From the NCBI RefSeq assembly GCF_017299535.1, contig NZ_CP071238.1, positions 1,488,001 to 1,552,000 of the forward strand: a stretch of 64,000 nucleotides of DNA, given 5' to 3'. This stretch comes from Serratia marcescens subsp. marcescens ATCC 13880 (lineage in GTDB: Bacteria > Pseudomonadota > Gammaproteobacteria > Enterobacterales > Enterobacteriaceae). Made by a program: the position numbers and the translations under genes. Shown here in pieces: positions 56,073 to 64,000 of the stretch (the first letter of the stretch is position 1; each line of letters starts with the position of its first letter). A model generated the notes under the pieces. The model was not told the DNA's origin and did no database searches. It was given only the letters and a program-made list of their open reading frames with translations.

Positions 56073-56705
56073 TCAGCTCCGTAATTCGGCAATTTCATCA
56101 TCGGTCAAATAGCGGATCGGACGATCGCCGAGGGTGAAGATCAGCCGCGCCGCATCTTCCATCTCTTCGGCATTGTCCGCCGCCGCTCGCAGGTTTTTAC
56201 CGGTCACCACCGGCCCGTGGTTGGCCAGCAAAAAGGCGCGGTGGGTCGGCGCCAGGCGAGCCAGATCCTGCGCCAGCCTTTCGTCACCGGGGCGATAGTA
56301 GGGCACCACCGGCACCTTGCCGACGCGCATCACCACATAGGGGGTGAACGGTTTGATGGCGTTGTCGACGTCCAGCCCCTGCAGGCAAGAGAGCGCCGTG
56401 AGGTAGGTGCAATGCAGGTGCACCACCGCTTTGCATTCAGGATTGTTCAGATACAGCGCTCGGTGAAAGCTGATCTCTTTCGACGGCTTGTCGCCGGAGA
56501 GCCAGTCGCCGTTCAGGCTCACTTTAGACAGGCGATCGGCCTGCAGCTCGCCCAGGCAAGAGCCGGTCGGCGTCGCCAGCAGCGCGCCGTCCGGCAGCAA
56601 CAGCGAGAGGTTGCCGGCGGAACCGGTGGCGTAACCGCGTTGAAAAAACGAGGCGCCGAGGCGCACCATCTCTTCGCGCGCCTGTTGTTCGATGGTCATG
56701 GTCAT
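56073..56705 (-). CDS. otnC: 3-oxo-tetronate 4-phosphate decarboxylase OtnC
   Basis: 210-aa class II aldolase family protein (L-fuculose-phosphate aldolase fold). Zinc ligands are in AVVHLHCTYLTALS and ANHGPVV (His). It converts 3-oxo-tetronate 4-phosphate to DHAP and CO2. The start ATG overlaps the otnK stop as ATGA; a second ATG is two codons later. Equivalent of E. coli YgbL. Confidence 0.92.
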   Translation of the reverse strand: MTMTIEQQAREEMVRLGASFFQRGYATGSAGNLSLLLPDGALLATPTGSCLGELQADRLSKVSLNGDWLSGDKPSKEISFHRALYLNNPECKAVVHLHCTYLTALSCLQGLDVDNAIKPFTPYVVMRVGKVPVVPYYRPGDERLAQDLARLAPTHRAFLLANHGPVVTGKNLRAAADNAEEMEDAARLIFTLGDRPIRYLTDDEIAELRS

Positions 56706-57961
56706 ACTGGAAACTCCGTTTGCGCGCGCGCGAAGAAGGCTTCATCGCCAAAATTGCCTGATTTCAGCGCCAGGGAAATCGCCCGATCGCTGGCGCGCAC
56801 CCAGGGAACGCCGGGGGAAATGCTGGGGCCAATATGGAAGCCGCGAATGCCCAGCGCCTGCGTGACCACGCCGGAGGTTTCTCCGCCGGCGACGATAAAG
56901 CGGCTGAATCCCAACTGGCGCAGTTGCACCACCAGTTCGGCGAACAATGCCTCCACCGCCTCGCTGGCGGCGCTACCGTGCTGCCGTTGCGTTTGCTGCA
57001 GCGCTTCCGGCGCCGCGGTGGCGTAGATCAGCGGGGCAAGCGCCTCCCCGGCGTGATGCTGCGCCCAGTGCGCCAACTCGGCGGCGTAGGCGGCGCGTGC
57101 CTGCGGTTCGAGGCAACGGTCGATATCGATGGCCTGCGCCGAAGCGCGCTCGCGATAGTGCGCCACCTGCCGGTTAGTCATCACAGAACACGAGCCCGAC
57201 AGCACCGCCGCTTTTTCCCCCTGCGGCGCGCCGGCCGCCTCTGCCGCACGATCGCCGCTTTGCGCCCATTGCCGCGCCAGGCCGATCGCCAGGCCTGAAC
57301 CGCCGGTCACCAGCTTCATCGTTTTCAACGCTTCACCCTGGATGAGCAGATGCCGCTCGTTGAGCGTATCCAGCACCGCGTAGCGCACGCCTTCCTGGGC
57401 CAGTTGGCGCAGCTTCTCGCTGACCGCCTCGGCGCCGCGATCCATTTCCGCCGCCGTCACCAGCCCGCAGCGCCCGGCGGCCTGGGATTCCATCAGGCGC
57501 AGCAGGTTGCTGTCGGTCATTGGCGTGACCGGGTGATGACGCATGCCGGATTCAGACAGCAGCTGTTCCCCGACGAACAGGTGGCCCTGATAGACCGTGC
57601 GGCCGTTTACCGGCAACGCCGGTGAGACAACCGTGAAATTTTCCCCCAGCGCGGTGAGCAGGGCGTCGGTCACCGGGCCGATATTGCCCTGTGCGGTGCT
57701 GTCGAAAGTGGAGCAGTATTTGAAGTAGAACTGGCGGCAGCCCTGTTTTTGCAACCAGGCCAGCGCCTGCAACGACAGTTCGACCGCCTGTTCTGCCGGG
57801 CAGGAACGCGATTTCAGGCTGATGACCGCCGCCTGCGCATTGATCTGGGTTTCGTCTTGCGGCACGCCGTTCAGCTGCACCGTCGGCAGGCCGTTTTGCA
57901 CCAGAAAACTGGCGATGTCGGTCGCGCCGGTAAAGTCATCCGCGATTACGCCAAGCAGCAT
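56702..57961 (-). CDS. otnK: 3-oxo-tetronate kinase OtnK
   Basis: 419 aa of the DUF1537/four-carbon acid sugar kinase family. N-terminal VIADDFTGATDIASFLVQNGLPTVQLNG is diagnostic; the nucleotide-binding part has FIVAGGETSGVVTQALG near the C-terminus. Phosphorylates 3-oxo-tetronate at C4. Start and stop overlap both neighbours. Equivalent of E. coli YgbK. Confidence 0.92.
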   Translation of the reverse strand: MLLGVIADDFTGATDIASFLVQNGLPTVQLNGVPQDETQINAQAAVISLKSRSCPAEQAVELSLQALAWLQKQGCRQFYFKYCSTFDSTAQGNIGPVTDALLTALGENFTVVSPALPVNGRTVYQGHLFVGEQLLSESGMRHHPVTPMTDSNLLRLMESQAAGRCGLVTAAEMDRGAEAVSEKLRQLAQEGVRYAVLDTLNERHLLIQGEALKTMKLVTGGSGLAIGLARQWAQSGDRAAEAAGAPQGEKAAVLSGSCSVMTNRQVAHYRERASAQAIDIDRCLEPQARAAYAAELAHWAQHHAGEALAPLIYATAAPEALQQTQRQHGSAASEAVEALFAELVVQLRQLGFSRFIVAGGETSGVVTQALGIRGFHIGPSISPGVPWVRASDRAISLALKSGNFGDEAFFARAQTEFPV

Positions 57962-58875
57962 CAGAGCGCCTCCTTTTTCTGCGGCAGATCGATGCCGGCA
58001 AAGATTTTGATTACCGCACTGTCATCTTCTTTACCGTAACCGGCGTTGCTGGCGGCGGTAAACATGGTGAAAGCGGTAGAGGCCAGCGGCAGCGGGAAGT
58101 GCAGCGCCTTGGCGGTATCCGCCACCAGTCCCAAATCCTTGACGAAGATATCCACCGCCGATTTGGGCGCATAGTCGCCGTCGACCACGTGGCGCATGCG
58201 ATTTTCGAACATCCAGGAGTTGCCGGCGGCGTGGGTGACCACGTCGTACATCACGTCCAGCGGGATGCCGGCGCGGGCGGCCAGCGCCATGGCTTCCGCT
58301 CCGGCGGCGATGTGCACGCCGGCCAACAGCTGATGGATGATTTTTACCGTCGCGCCCAGGCCGATCGTCTCGCCGATGCGGTAAACCTTGCCGGCGATGG
58401 CGTCCAACACGGGTTGCAGACGCTCGAAGGTGGCGTCGGCGCCGGCGGCCATCACCGTCATCTGGCCTTCCTCCGCCTTGGCCGCTCCGCCGGAAACCGG
58501 CGCGTCCAGCATCGGTAGCCCGTATTCCAGCAGCCGTTGCTCGATCTGTTTGGCGTCATCGGCGGAAATGGTCGAAGAGACCATCACCGCGGTGCCTGGC
58601 TTGAGCTTTGGCGCCAGGCCTTGTTCGCCGAACAGGATCTGCTTCACCTGGGCGGCGTTCACCACCAGCAGCAGCACGGCGTCCAGCTCGGCCGCGAAGT
58701 CGCAGGCGCTGGTAGACGCTTGTTTCGCGCCAGCCTGTTGCAGCGTCGCCAGCGCCTGCGGATTCAGGTCCGCCCCGTAGGTGGTCAATCCGGCGCGGAG
58801 GCACGAACGCGCCGCGCCCATGCCCATCGCGCCCAGTCCGATGATGCAGACGGCATAATTCCCTGGGTGTGTCAT
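57961..58875 (-). CDS. ltnD: L-threonate dehydrogenase LtnD
   Basis: 304 aa of the beta-hydroxyacid dehydrogenase family. The NAD-binding GLGAMGMG (residues 13-20), substrate site DAPVSGGAAKAEEGQMTVM and the catalytic lysine in GLGATVKIIHQLLAG are present. Oxidises L-threonate to 2-oxo-tetronate; the same family also includes D-erythronate enzymes, so substrate between these two is uncertain. First gene of the operon; the regulator gene is divergent. Confidence 0.9.
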   Translation of the reverse strand: MTHPGNYAVCIIGLGAMGMGAARSCLRAGLTTYGADLNPQALATLQQAGAKQASTSACDFAAELDAVLLLVVNAAQVKQILFGEQGLAPKLKPGTAVMVSSTISADDAKQIEQRLLEYGLPMLDAPVSGGAAKAEEGQMTVMAAGADATFERLQPVLDAIAGKVYRIGETIGLGATVKIIHQLLAGVHIAAGAEAMALAARAGIPLDVMYDVVTHAAGNSWMFENRMRHVVDGDYAPKSAVDIFVKDLGLVADTAKALHFPLPLASTAFTMFTAASNAGYGKEDDSAVIKIFAGIDLPQKKEAL

Positions 58876-59158
58876 ACTGCACTCCTGTTAATTTTAGTGA
58901 TAATTTGTTTTGTTGTGTTAAATGTAAGCGCTTGTCGACGGTTTATCCGCGATCGATATCACAATAATTAACAATATGTGAAACGAATTTTTCGTCTGAT
59001 TTCTGGCCCGTATCAACATTACTATTATGTTTTTAAATAAGTTTATGTTTACCTGGCCTAACTGCGCGCGTCGTCACGCCGCGAAAAATTAGGGCTATCG
59101 GTGAACGAAAATTGACGTAAAATCACAATTATTATCACCGCAGCAACGAGAGGGAACC
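58876..59158. promoter_or_regulatory. divergent control region of the tetronate operon
   Basis: 283 bases, AT-rich. ATCACAATAATT (58958-58969) recurs as ATCACAATTATT (59122-59133) close to the regulator. GTGATAAT (58897-58904) is inverted against ATTATCAC (59131-59138). These are candidate sites for the DeoR-type regulator at both ends of the region. Confidence 0.55.
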
Positions 59159-59926
59159 GTGATACCTGTAGAACGCCATCAACAAATTCTTGCGCTGGTA
59201 TCCGAACGCGGCGTCGTCAGCATTGCCGAGCTGACCGAACGGCTGGGGGTGTCGCACATGACGATCCGCCGTGATTTGCAAAAGCTGGAGGAACAGGGCG
59301 CGGTGCAGTCGGTCTCGGGCGGCGTGCAGGCGCCCGAGCGGGTGGCGAGCGAACCTTCGCACCAGGCCAAAGAGGGGATGTTCAGCCGGCAGAAACTCGC
59401 CATTGGCCGGCTGGCGGCGCGGCAAATTCCCGCTGGCAGCTGTATCTATCTGGATGCCGGCACCACCACGCTGGCGTTGGCGAAACAGATCGGTGAACGT
59501 GACGATTTGACGGTGGTGACCAACGACTTTGTCATCGCCGGCTTCCTGATCGAACACAGCCAGTGCAGAATCATCCACACCGGCGGCACCGTGTGCCGGG
59601 AAAACCGCTCCTGCGTCGGCGAAGCGGCGGCACAGGCGCTGCGCGGTCTGTTTATCGATCTGGCGTTCATCTCCGCCTCTTCGTGGAGCATGCGCGGCCT
59701 GTCGACGCCGAACGAAGACAAGGTGATGGTGAAGAAGGCCATCGTCGAGGCCAGCCGCCGCCGCATTCTGCTCAGCGATACGTCCAAATACGGCAAGGTC
59801 GCGACCTACCTGGCGCTGCCGATCGCTGCCTTTGACGCCGTCATTACCGACGAAGGGTTGCCCGCCGCCGCGCGGGAGGCCATTGAGCAAGCGGGGATTG
59901 CATTGCTGACGGCGGGAGAAGAATAA
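59159..59926 (+). CDS. DeoR/GlpR-family regulator of the tetronate operon
   Basis: 255 aa. HTH at 6-55 (RHQQILALVSERGVVSIAELTERLGVSHMTIRRDLQKLEEQG) with the family signature, and a DeoRC phosphosugar-sensor domain (FIDLAFISASSWSMRGLSTPNEDKVMVKKAIVEASRRRILLSDTSKYGK). It corresponds to E. coli YgbI. Start is GTG, with GAGAGGGAAC upstream; no earlier ATG. Likely represses ltnD-otnK-otnC-otnI-permease until a phosphorylated intermediate appears. Confidence 0.9.
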   Translation: MIPVERHQQILALVSERGVVSIAELTERLGVSHMTIRRDLQKLEEQGAVQSVSGGVQAPERVASEPSHQAKEGMFSRQKLAIGRLAARQIPAGSCIYLDAGTTTLALAKQIGERDDLTVVTNDFVIAGFLIEHSQCRIIHTGGTVCRENRSCVGEAAAQALRGLFIDLAFISASSWSMRGLSTPNEDKVMVKKAIVEASRRRILLSDTSKYGKVATYLALPIAAFDAVITDEGLPAAAREAIEQAGIALLTAGEE

Positions 59927-59939
59927 GAACGAACCGGAA

Positions 59940-60134
59940 TCAGGATGAAAGTTCGGTATCGATGCCACGTGCGGGCGCTTCACTTGCTTCAATGCCGCCG
60001 CGTTCACGCCATTCGCGGCGCCTTTGTTCCCACCACTCTTTGTGGAAAGCTTGCATCTCTTTCAGGCGCTGTTCCTTAACGTGCTGCTGGTAAGTGTGGG
60101 ATGCTATGGGGGCTACGCGGGATTTCGATGACAT
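59940..60134 (-). CDS. small charged protein, downstream half of an unknown two-gene islet
   Basis: 64 aa, no family recognised. Very rich in charged and aromatic residues: QQHVKEQRLKEMQAFHKEWWEQRRREWRERGG, a predicted amphipathic or coiled-coil helix, then an acidic tail. The start lies inside the 3' end of the 175-aa gene in another frame (overlap 59 bases), the arrangement of many paired genes such as toxin/immunity or toxin/antitoxin sets. A GGACGG-like ribosome site precedes the ATG. A real gene is probable but not certain; function unknown. Confidence 0.5.
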   Translation of the reverse strand: MSSKSRVAPIASHTYQQHVKEQRLKEMQAFHKEWWEQRRREWRERGGIEASEAPARGIDTELSS

Positions 60135-60603
60135 AGAGGCCGTCCTTTATAAACTCTATTTTGTATAAATAATGCCCTTTGTGAGCGTATTTTTTCAACA
60201 AAAAATCATAAATTTTAGCTAATGCTGGCCTTAACGGTGCGCTTAAGATGATCCTGGCATGATACTGATAGGCAAACTTGAGAAGGGTTTCTCCAATGCC
60301 AACTACGAATAATCGTTCGCGTTGGAAAAGGGTGTAATGCATTGCGGTATAGGTATCGAAAGCTGAGCGCCGATGCCTGTCTGCGTCGCTCAACGCCTTA
60401 ACATCATAAAACTCCAGAGAGAAAGCATTATTGAGGAGAGTCGTGTCCACATACACTGGGGCAAACCAATGGTGCATGTTTTGCCCAATTTTCTTGAAAT
60501 CCAAATGATAGATGGCCGTTTTACCATCATCTTTTCTGACCGCAATCTGATACCTGTATGTGTCTGCTACCCCTGTATGTGACTCCCTCACATCAATCTC
60601 CAT
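60076..60603 (-). CDS. 175-aa protein of unknown function, AT-richer islet
   Basis: No family recognised. No signal peptide or transmembrane segment. The C-terminal half (RIILSAPLRPALAKIYDFLLKKYAHKGHYLYKIEFIKDGLYVIEIPRS) has a faint resemblance to the C-terminal part of GNAT folds; this is weak. The N-terminal half is beta-rich (DTYRYQIAVRKDDGKTAIYHLDFKKIG). AAGGAT lies six bases before the ATG. The DNA is clearly less GC-rich than the tetronate genes and the redox cassette on either side, suggesting horizontal gain. Coupled to the 64-aa gene. Confidence 0.62.
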   Translation of the reverse strand: MEIDVRESHTGVADTYRYQIAVRKDDGKTAIYHLDFKKIGQNMHHWFAPVYVDTTLLNNAFSLEFYDVKALSDADRHRRSAFDTYTAMHYTLFQRERLFVVGIGETLLKFAYQYHARIILSAPLRPALAKIYDFLLKKYAHKGHYLYKIEFIKDGLYVIEIPRSPHSIPHLPAAR

Positions 60604-60725
60604 GATAAAATCCTTTTTACTATTATTTTTCCTATAGTTATCCCCTTTGTGACGAACAGATTATTAACCGCGGCGGAGACAATCCTCCAGCCGCCGATGA
60701 GGGTTGTGCGCAGCGCCGCGCAAAA

Positions 60726-61493
60726 CTAAATGCCGCTGAACCAGTTGTAGCCCTGATCCTCCCAATAGCCGCCCGGATTGACGTCGCTGACGAAGATCGC
60801 GGCGATATGTTTGGCGTTTTTGAACCCCAGTTTGGTTGGCACGCGCAGCCGCAGCGGGTAGCCATAGTCCGCCGGCAGCGCCTTGCCGCCGAAATCCAGC
60901 GCCAGGATGGTCTGCGGGTGCAGCGCGGTGGCCATGTCGAGGCTGGCGTAGTAACGATCGGCGCATTTGAAGCCGACGTAACCGGCATTCAGATCCGCGC
61001 CGACGTGCTGCAGAAAGGTGCGCAGCGGCACGCCGCCCCATTGACCAATGGCGCTCCAGCCCTCAATGCAGATCAGACGCGTGATCTGACTTTGCTGTGG
61101 CAGCCGCTGCAGCTGTTCCAGCGTCCAGGGCGCTTTTTTCTCCACTTTCCCCGCGACCTCAAGCCGATAGCCGGCAAGATCGATCTCGGGGACGTTGTAT
61201 TCCGGGTAAAACGCGTTGAAGGGGAAAGGCTGGGTAATCTGATCGGGGCGGTAAGTTTGCGCCAACCGCTGGCCGCTGAACAGCCAGGCCTGCACCCGGT
61301 CGTTCCAGCGCGACATGGCCCACAGCACCTTATCCACCCGATCGCCGTCTTGCAGGTTGCAACCGGTGAGCATGGCGATGCCGCCCAGCGTCAGCCCGGA
61401 GCGCAACATCAGCCGGCGTTGCAGATTGACCAACTGCTTTTTTTGGTCCGGTTCCAGCGTCGGCGCGGCTGCCCGCTGTTTTTTCTCATTCAT
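60726..61493 (-). CDS. Tat-exported molybdopterin oxidoreductase lipoprotein (MsrP/YedY-related)
   Basis: 255 aa. Twin arginine in LQRRLMLRSG (Arg26-Arg27) followed by a hydrophobic core and lipobox LTGC (Cys45) predict Tat export and lipidation. The sulfite-oxidase-type molybdopterin domain follows; the molybdenum-binding Cys142 is in LICIEGWSAIGQWGG. Partner cytochrome b is upstream, with an eight-base overlap if ATG 61493 is used (GTG 61502 is the alternative). Likely reduces or oxidises a periplasmic substrate; it is shorter than E. coli MsrP (334 aa) and not its orthologue by position. Confidence 0.83.
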   Translation of the reverse strand: MNEKKQRAAAPTLEPDQKKQLVNLQRRLMLRSGLTLGGIAMLTGCNLQDGDRVDKVLWAMSRWNDRVQAWLFSGQRLAQTYRPDQITQPFPFNAFYPEYNVPEIDLAGYRLEVAGKVEKKAPWTLEQLQRLPQQSQITRLICIEGWSAIGQWGGVPLRTFLQHVGADLNAGYVGFKCADRYYASLDMATALHPQTILALDFGGKALPADYGYPLRLRVPTKLGFKNAKHIAAIFVSDVNPGGYWEDQGYNWFSGI

Positions 61494-62091
61494 GTTTGCC
61501 ACCCGTTATCATCGCCCACAGGGTTTTGGGCACGACAGCCACCATAAAGACGTGGATCGCCACGAACAGGCCGATGCCGGCCATGGCGAAAAAATGCACG
61601 TAGCGTGCGAAATCGAAGCCGCCAAACAGCGCGACCAATCCCTGCAGCTGAACCGGCTTCCAAATCGCCAGGCCGGACAGCACCAGCAATAGACCCAGCG
61701 CCAGTACGCCGAGGTACATCAGTTTCTGAATGGCGTTATAGTGGCCATGCCGGTGGCGCAGGCGCAGCGTCAACGCCAGCCAGATATCCTGCCGCAGCGT
61801 GCCGATGCGAAGCGGCAACAGATCGCGGCGAAAATGACCGCTGAACAGGCTCCACAGCAGATAGCAGACGGCGTTGAGCGCCAATAGCCACATCACCGCC
61901 AAATGCCAACCAATCGCGCCGCCCAGCCAACCGCCCAGCGTCATCTGCGGCGGAAAGCGGAAATCGAACAGCGGCGAGGCGTTGTAGATTTCCCAACCGC
62001 TCATGAACATGCACACCATGGCGAACAGGTTGATCCAATGAGTGATTCGAACCGGCCAGCGATGCACCGGCCGCGACGCGTTGGTTTTCAT
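61486..62091 (-). CDS. cytochrome b561-like membrane heme subunit
   Basis: 201 aa with four hydrophobic helices. Heme-ligand histidines appear in ITHWINLFAM, GWHLAVMWLL, YVHFFAMAGIG and VAIHVFMVAV. Carries electrons between the quinone pool and the periplasmic molybdoenzyme encoded next. ATG at 62091 has GGAGGAAAGCC before it; an upstream in-frame extension is rejected. The gene follows the DUF5666-like gene after 13 bases, so the three are one operon. Confidence 0.86.
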   Translation of the reverse strand: MKTNASRPVHRWPVRITHWINLFAMVCMFMSGWEIYNASPLFDFRFPPQMTLGGWLGGAIGWHLAVMWLLALNAVCYLLWSLFSGHFRRDLLPLRIGTLRQDIWLALTLRLRHRHGHYNAIQKLMYLGVLALGLLLVLSGLAIWKPVQLQGLVALFGGFDFARYVHFFAMAGIGLFVAIHVFMVAVVPKTLWAMITGGKHE

Positions 62092-62104
62092 GGCTTTCCT
62101 CCGG

Positions 62105-62731
62105 TTACATCGGCGGCACGGTGCCGTCTTTGCCGGCGGAAATGCGGGTGGCGATGCGTTCGCCCTTATCGTTGACGGCGGAGAACAGCACAATGTGCAC
62201 GCCCGGTTTCAGCAGGCTCAGATCGCCCGGATCCAGCGTCACGATCGGCACGTCTTCCGGCACGACGACGGTTTTCTGCTGGTTGCCGTAGGTGACGGTC
62301 AGGGTGCGGCCGTTGGATTTGAGCAGTTTACCGACGGTGCCGTTGGTCATGGTGTCCACTTTGCCGTCGGCGGATTCCCAAGCCGAATGCCCTTCGCCGG
62401 TGCCGCGCAGGCTGGCGGCGAACACGTGCACCTCCAGCGCTTTGAGCGTGCCGTCCGGCTGCGGCACGGCGGCGGTGCCGATAAAACTGTCCGGTTTGAT
62501 GTCGTCCAGCGTGGCTTTGGAAACGCTGAGCACTTTGGTCTGATCGTTCAGCTTGACGCTGAGTGTCTCGCCTTTGCGATCGGTCAGTTGCAGATTGCCG
62601 TCGGCAACCTGGCTGATGGTGCCGCGCAGCGGCGCAATCACCTTGCCCGGCGGTTGGGCGGCGGCGGCCAAGCCGCTGGACAGCAGTAATGTGGATAACA
62701 ATAAACCGGCTATACGATGACGGGTAATCAT
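62105..62731 (-). CDS. DUF5666-like periplasmic protein
   Basis: 208 aa, signal peptide MITRHRIAGLLLSTLLLSSGLAAAAQ. The rest is beta-rich: GTISQVADGNLQLTDRKGETLSVKLNDQTKVLSVSKATLDDIKPDSFIGTAAVPQPDGTLKALEVHVF is an OB-like DUF5666 pattern, seemingly repeated in the second half. AGGAGAACGTT precedes the ATG. First gene of the redox operon, divergent from the response regulator. Function unknown; a substrate- or metal-binding accessory is possible. Confidence 0.72.
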   Translation of the reverse strand: MITRHRIAGLLLSTLLLSSGLAAAAQPPGKVIAPLRGTISQVADGNLQLTDRKGETLSVKLNDQTKVLSVSKATLDDIKPDSFIGTAAVPQPDGTLKALEVHVFAASLRGTGEGHSAWESADGKVDTMTNGTVGKLLKSNGRTLTVTYGNQQKTVVVPEDVPIVTLDPGDLSLLKPGVHIVLFSAVNDKGERIATRISAGKDGTVPPM

Positions 62732-62871
62732 AACGTTCTCCTGAAATGAGTTTGCCGGTTAAGCATGGTTGACCTACTGGGTCAGCGCCATGGCCGTTTG
62801 ATGACATTAATGTCATCAAGTTTGTCCGCCGAAACTGCTAGTATTTTTGCAGACGTAACGAGGTGGCGAGC
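62732..62871. promoter_or_regulatory. divergent promoter, redox cassette and two-component genes
   Basis: 140 bases. TTGATGACATTAATGTCATCAA (62797-62818) contains the perfect palindrome TGATGACATTAATGTCATCA, a likely operator for the OmpR-type regulator, serving both directions. Confidence 0.7.
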
Positions 62872-63543
62872 ATGCGAATACTGGTTGTTGAAGACGATAT
62901 CGGCACAGGGGATTACCTGAAGAAAGGGCTGGGTGAGGCGGGCTACGGCGTCGATTTGGCGCGCACCGGCACCGATGGGCTGTTTCGTGCGTTGGAGCAG
63001 GATTACGATGCGATCGTGCTCGACGTGATGCTGCCGGGGCTGGACGGCTGGCAGGTCATCGAGGTGCTGCGCAAGAAAAGCGACGTACCGATCCTGTTTC
63101 TCACCGCCCGCGACGGCGTGCAGGATCGCATCCACGGTCTGGAGCTGGGCGCGGACGACTATCTTATCAAGCCGTTTTCCTTTACCGAGCTGGTGCTGCG
63201 TTTGCGCACCTTGCTGCGCCGCGGGCCGGCGCGCGAAGCCGATCATTACGCCATCGCCGATCTGCAGTTGGACGTATTGCGCCGCCGGGCGGTGCGCCAG
63301 GATCAGGTGATCCCGTTGACCAACAAGGAGTTCATGCTGCTGCATCTGCTGGTGCGGCGCGAAGGCGAAGTGCTGTCGCGCACGCAGATAGCCTCTCAGG
63401 TGTGGGACATGAATTTCGACAGCGACACCAATGTGGTTGACGTGGCGATCAAACGCCTGCGCGCCAAGATAGATCGGCCGTTCGACGTCAAGCTGATCCA
63501 CAGCGTGCGCGGCATCGGCTATGTTTGCGAGCCGCGCTCGTGA
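62872..63543 (+). CDS. OmpR-type response regulator (heavy-metal/redox TCS)
   Basis: 223 aa. Receiver domain with acidic pocket ED at 7-8, phospho-acceptor Asp51 (IVLDVMLPG) and Lys100; DNA-binding winged helix at the end ([37 protein letters not shown]). Closest to the CusR/CopR/HprR group. ATG 62872 gives the standard MRILVVEDD start; GTG 62863 is also in frame. It likely binds the palindrome at 62797 and controls the redox operon. Confidence 0.9.
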   Translation: MRILVVEDDIGTGDYLKKGLGEAGYGVDLARTGTDGLFRALEQDYDAIVLDVMLPGLDGWQVIEVLRKKSDVPILFLTARDGVQDRIHGLELGADDYLIKPFSFTELVLRLRTLLRRGPAREADHYAIADLQLDVLRRRAVRQDQVIPLTNKEFMLLHLLVRREGEVLSRTQIASQVWDMNFDSDTNVVDVAIKRLRAKIDRPFDVKLIHSVRGIGYVCEPRS

Positions 63544-64000
63544 ACGCCCGCGCTTCACGTCGGCCGGTGTCGCTGACGCTGCGCACCGCCATGCTGTTCG
63601 CGCTGGTGGCCGCCTGCGTGGTGAGCGGGGCGGGCTGGTATCTGTTCGGCGCCATGCGTCAGGAAATGACGCTCCGCAGCGATCTGCAGGTGACCGGGCG
63701 CATCGAGTATTTCCGCCATTTACTGGGGCAGCGCTTTCCTTTGGCGCGTCTGACCGCCAATAACGGCCTGTTCGAAAATATGCTGGGCAATGAACAGGAC
63801 GTGCTGATTTTCCAAATCCCGGGGCAAAAGCCGCTCATCAATGTGAATCCGGCCAGGGTGGCCCTGCCGCCGATCGCGCCGACGCCGCCCGAACAGGCGC
63901 AGACGCTGGCCGCCGTGCGCGGCGGGGAAACGGCGCAGGGGGTGCCGCTGCGCGCGGCGTCGGCGATGGTGCGCCTGGAAGACGGCAGTTTGCTGCAGAT
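63540..64000 (+). CDS. heavy-metal-type sensor histidine kinase, cut by window end
   Basis: Only the first 153 residues are inside the window. GTG overlaps the regulator stop as GTGA. A first transmembrane helix ([23 protein letters not shown]) is followed by the start of a periplasmic sensor domain; the HAMP, HisKA and ATPase parts would lie beyond. Arrangement and helix fit the CusS/HprS/IrlS family. Pairs with the upstream regulator. Confidence 0.78.
   Translation, partial: MNARASRRPVSLTLRTAMLFALVAACVVSGAGWYLFGAMRQEMTLRSDLQVTGRIEYFRHLLGQRFPLARLTANNGLFENMLGNEQDVLIFQIPGQKPLINVNPARVALPPIAPTPPEQAQTLAAVRGGETAQGVPLRAASAMVRLEDGSLLQ

Overview
The window is chromosomal DNA of a GC-rich member of the Enterobacterales, most likely Serratia (S. 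marcescens group). The core block from rlmF to ompX keeps the E. coli order (rlmF, ybiO, glnQPH, ybiI, dps, rhtA, ompX), and dinG and ybiB are clearly enterobacterial. High GC, many GTG/TTG starts, 1 to 20 nt gene overlaps and an abundance of regulator/exporter pairs fit Serratia. The species call is an inference. I see no rRNA, tRNA, CRISPR array, insertion sequence or prophage. Coding density is high and only three gene-free gaps exceed 300 bases.

Layout. 1-6.4 kb: OsmC-like protein, membrane di-iron desaturase, then a complete osmF(yehZ)-yehY-yehX-yehW osmoprotectant-type ABC importer followed by a cytoplasmic PhnD-like protein. 6.4-19.1 kb: accessory genes, namely an SDR, a TumE-type toxin/HTH antitoxin pair with a palindromic operator, a LysR regulator, DMT and MFS exporters with their regulators (one a SufR-like Fe-S protein), an e(P4) acid phosphatase lipoprotein, GNAT enzymes, a general porin, a GST, and a CMD/tautomerase pair. 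19.1-33 kb: dinG and ybiB, adjacent in E. coli, are separated here by an Lrp/DMT pair, the methylcitrate cluster prpR/prpBCD (sigma-54 promoter, no prpE), a LysE exporter, an MmyB-type regulator/MFS pair and a PaiB-like protein. 33-51.2 kb: M3 peptidase, carbonic anhydrase, DUF1471 protein, flavin reductase, rlmF, a soluble BdlA-like PAS-PAS chemoreceptor, a TetR-GNAT-hydrolase operon, ybiO, glnHPQ with an NtrC/sigma-54 control region, ybiI, dps, a P-loop kinase, a YhcH-family protein, rhtA and ompX.

51.2-64 kb: a nitrilase-like hydrolase divergent from its likely LysR regulator; a complete tetronate (L-threonate/D-erythronate) catabolic operon (ltnD-otnK-otnC-otnI-GntP permease) divergent from a DeoR-type regulator; an AT-richer two-gene islet of unknown function (60.6-59.9 kb); and a periplasmic redox cassette (DUF5666-like protein, cytochrome b, Tat-exported molybdopterin lipoprotein) divergent from an OmpR-type regulator and a sensor kinase cut by the window end.

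How the genes work together: several self-contained catabolic or stress modules each carry a local regulator (prp, tetronate, nitrilase, TetR operon, molybdoenzyme/two-component pair). The least explained pieces are the 175-aa/64-aa islet near 60 kb, the desaturase joined to the OsmF transporter, and the molybdoenzyme cassette facing a two-component system.
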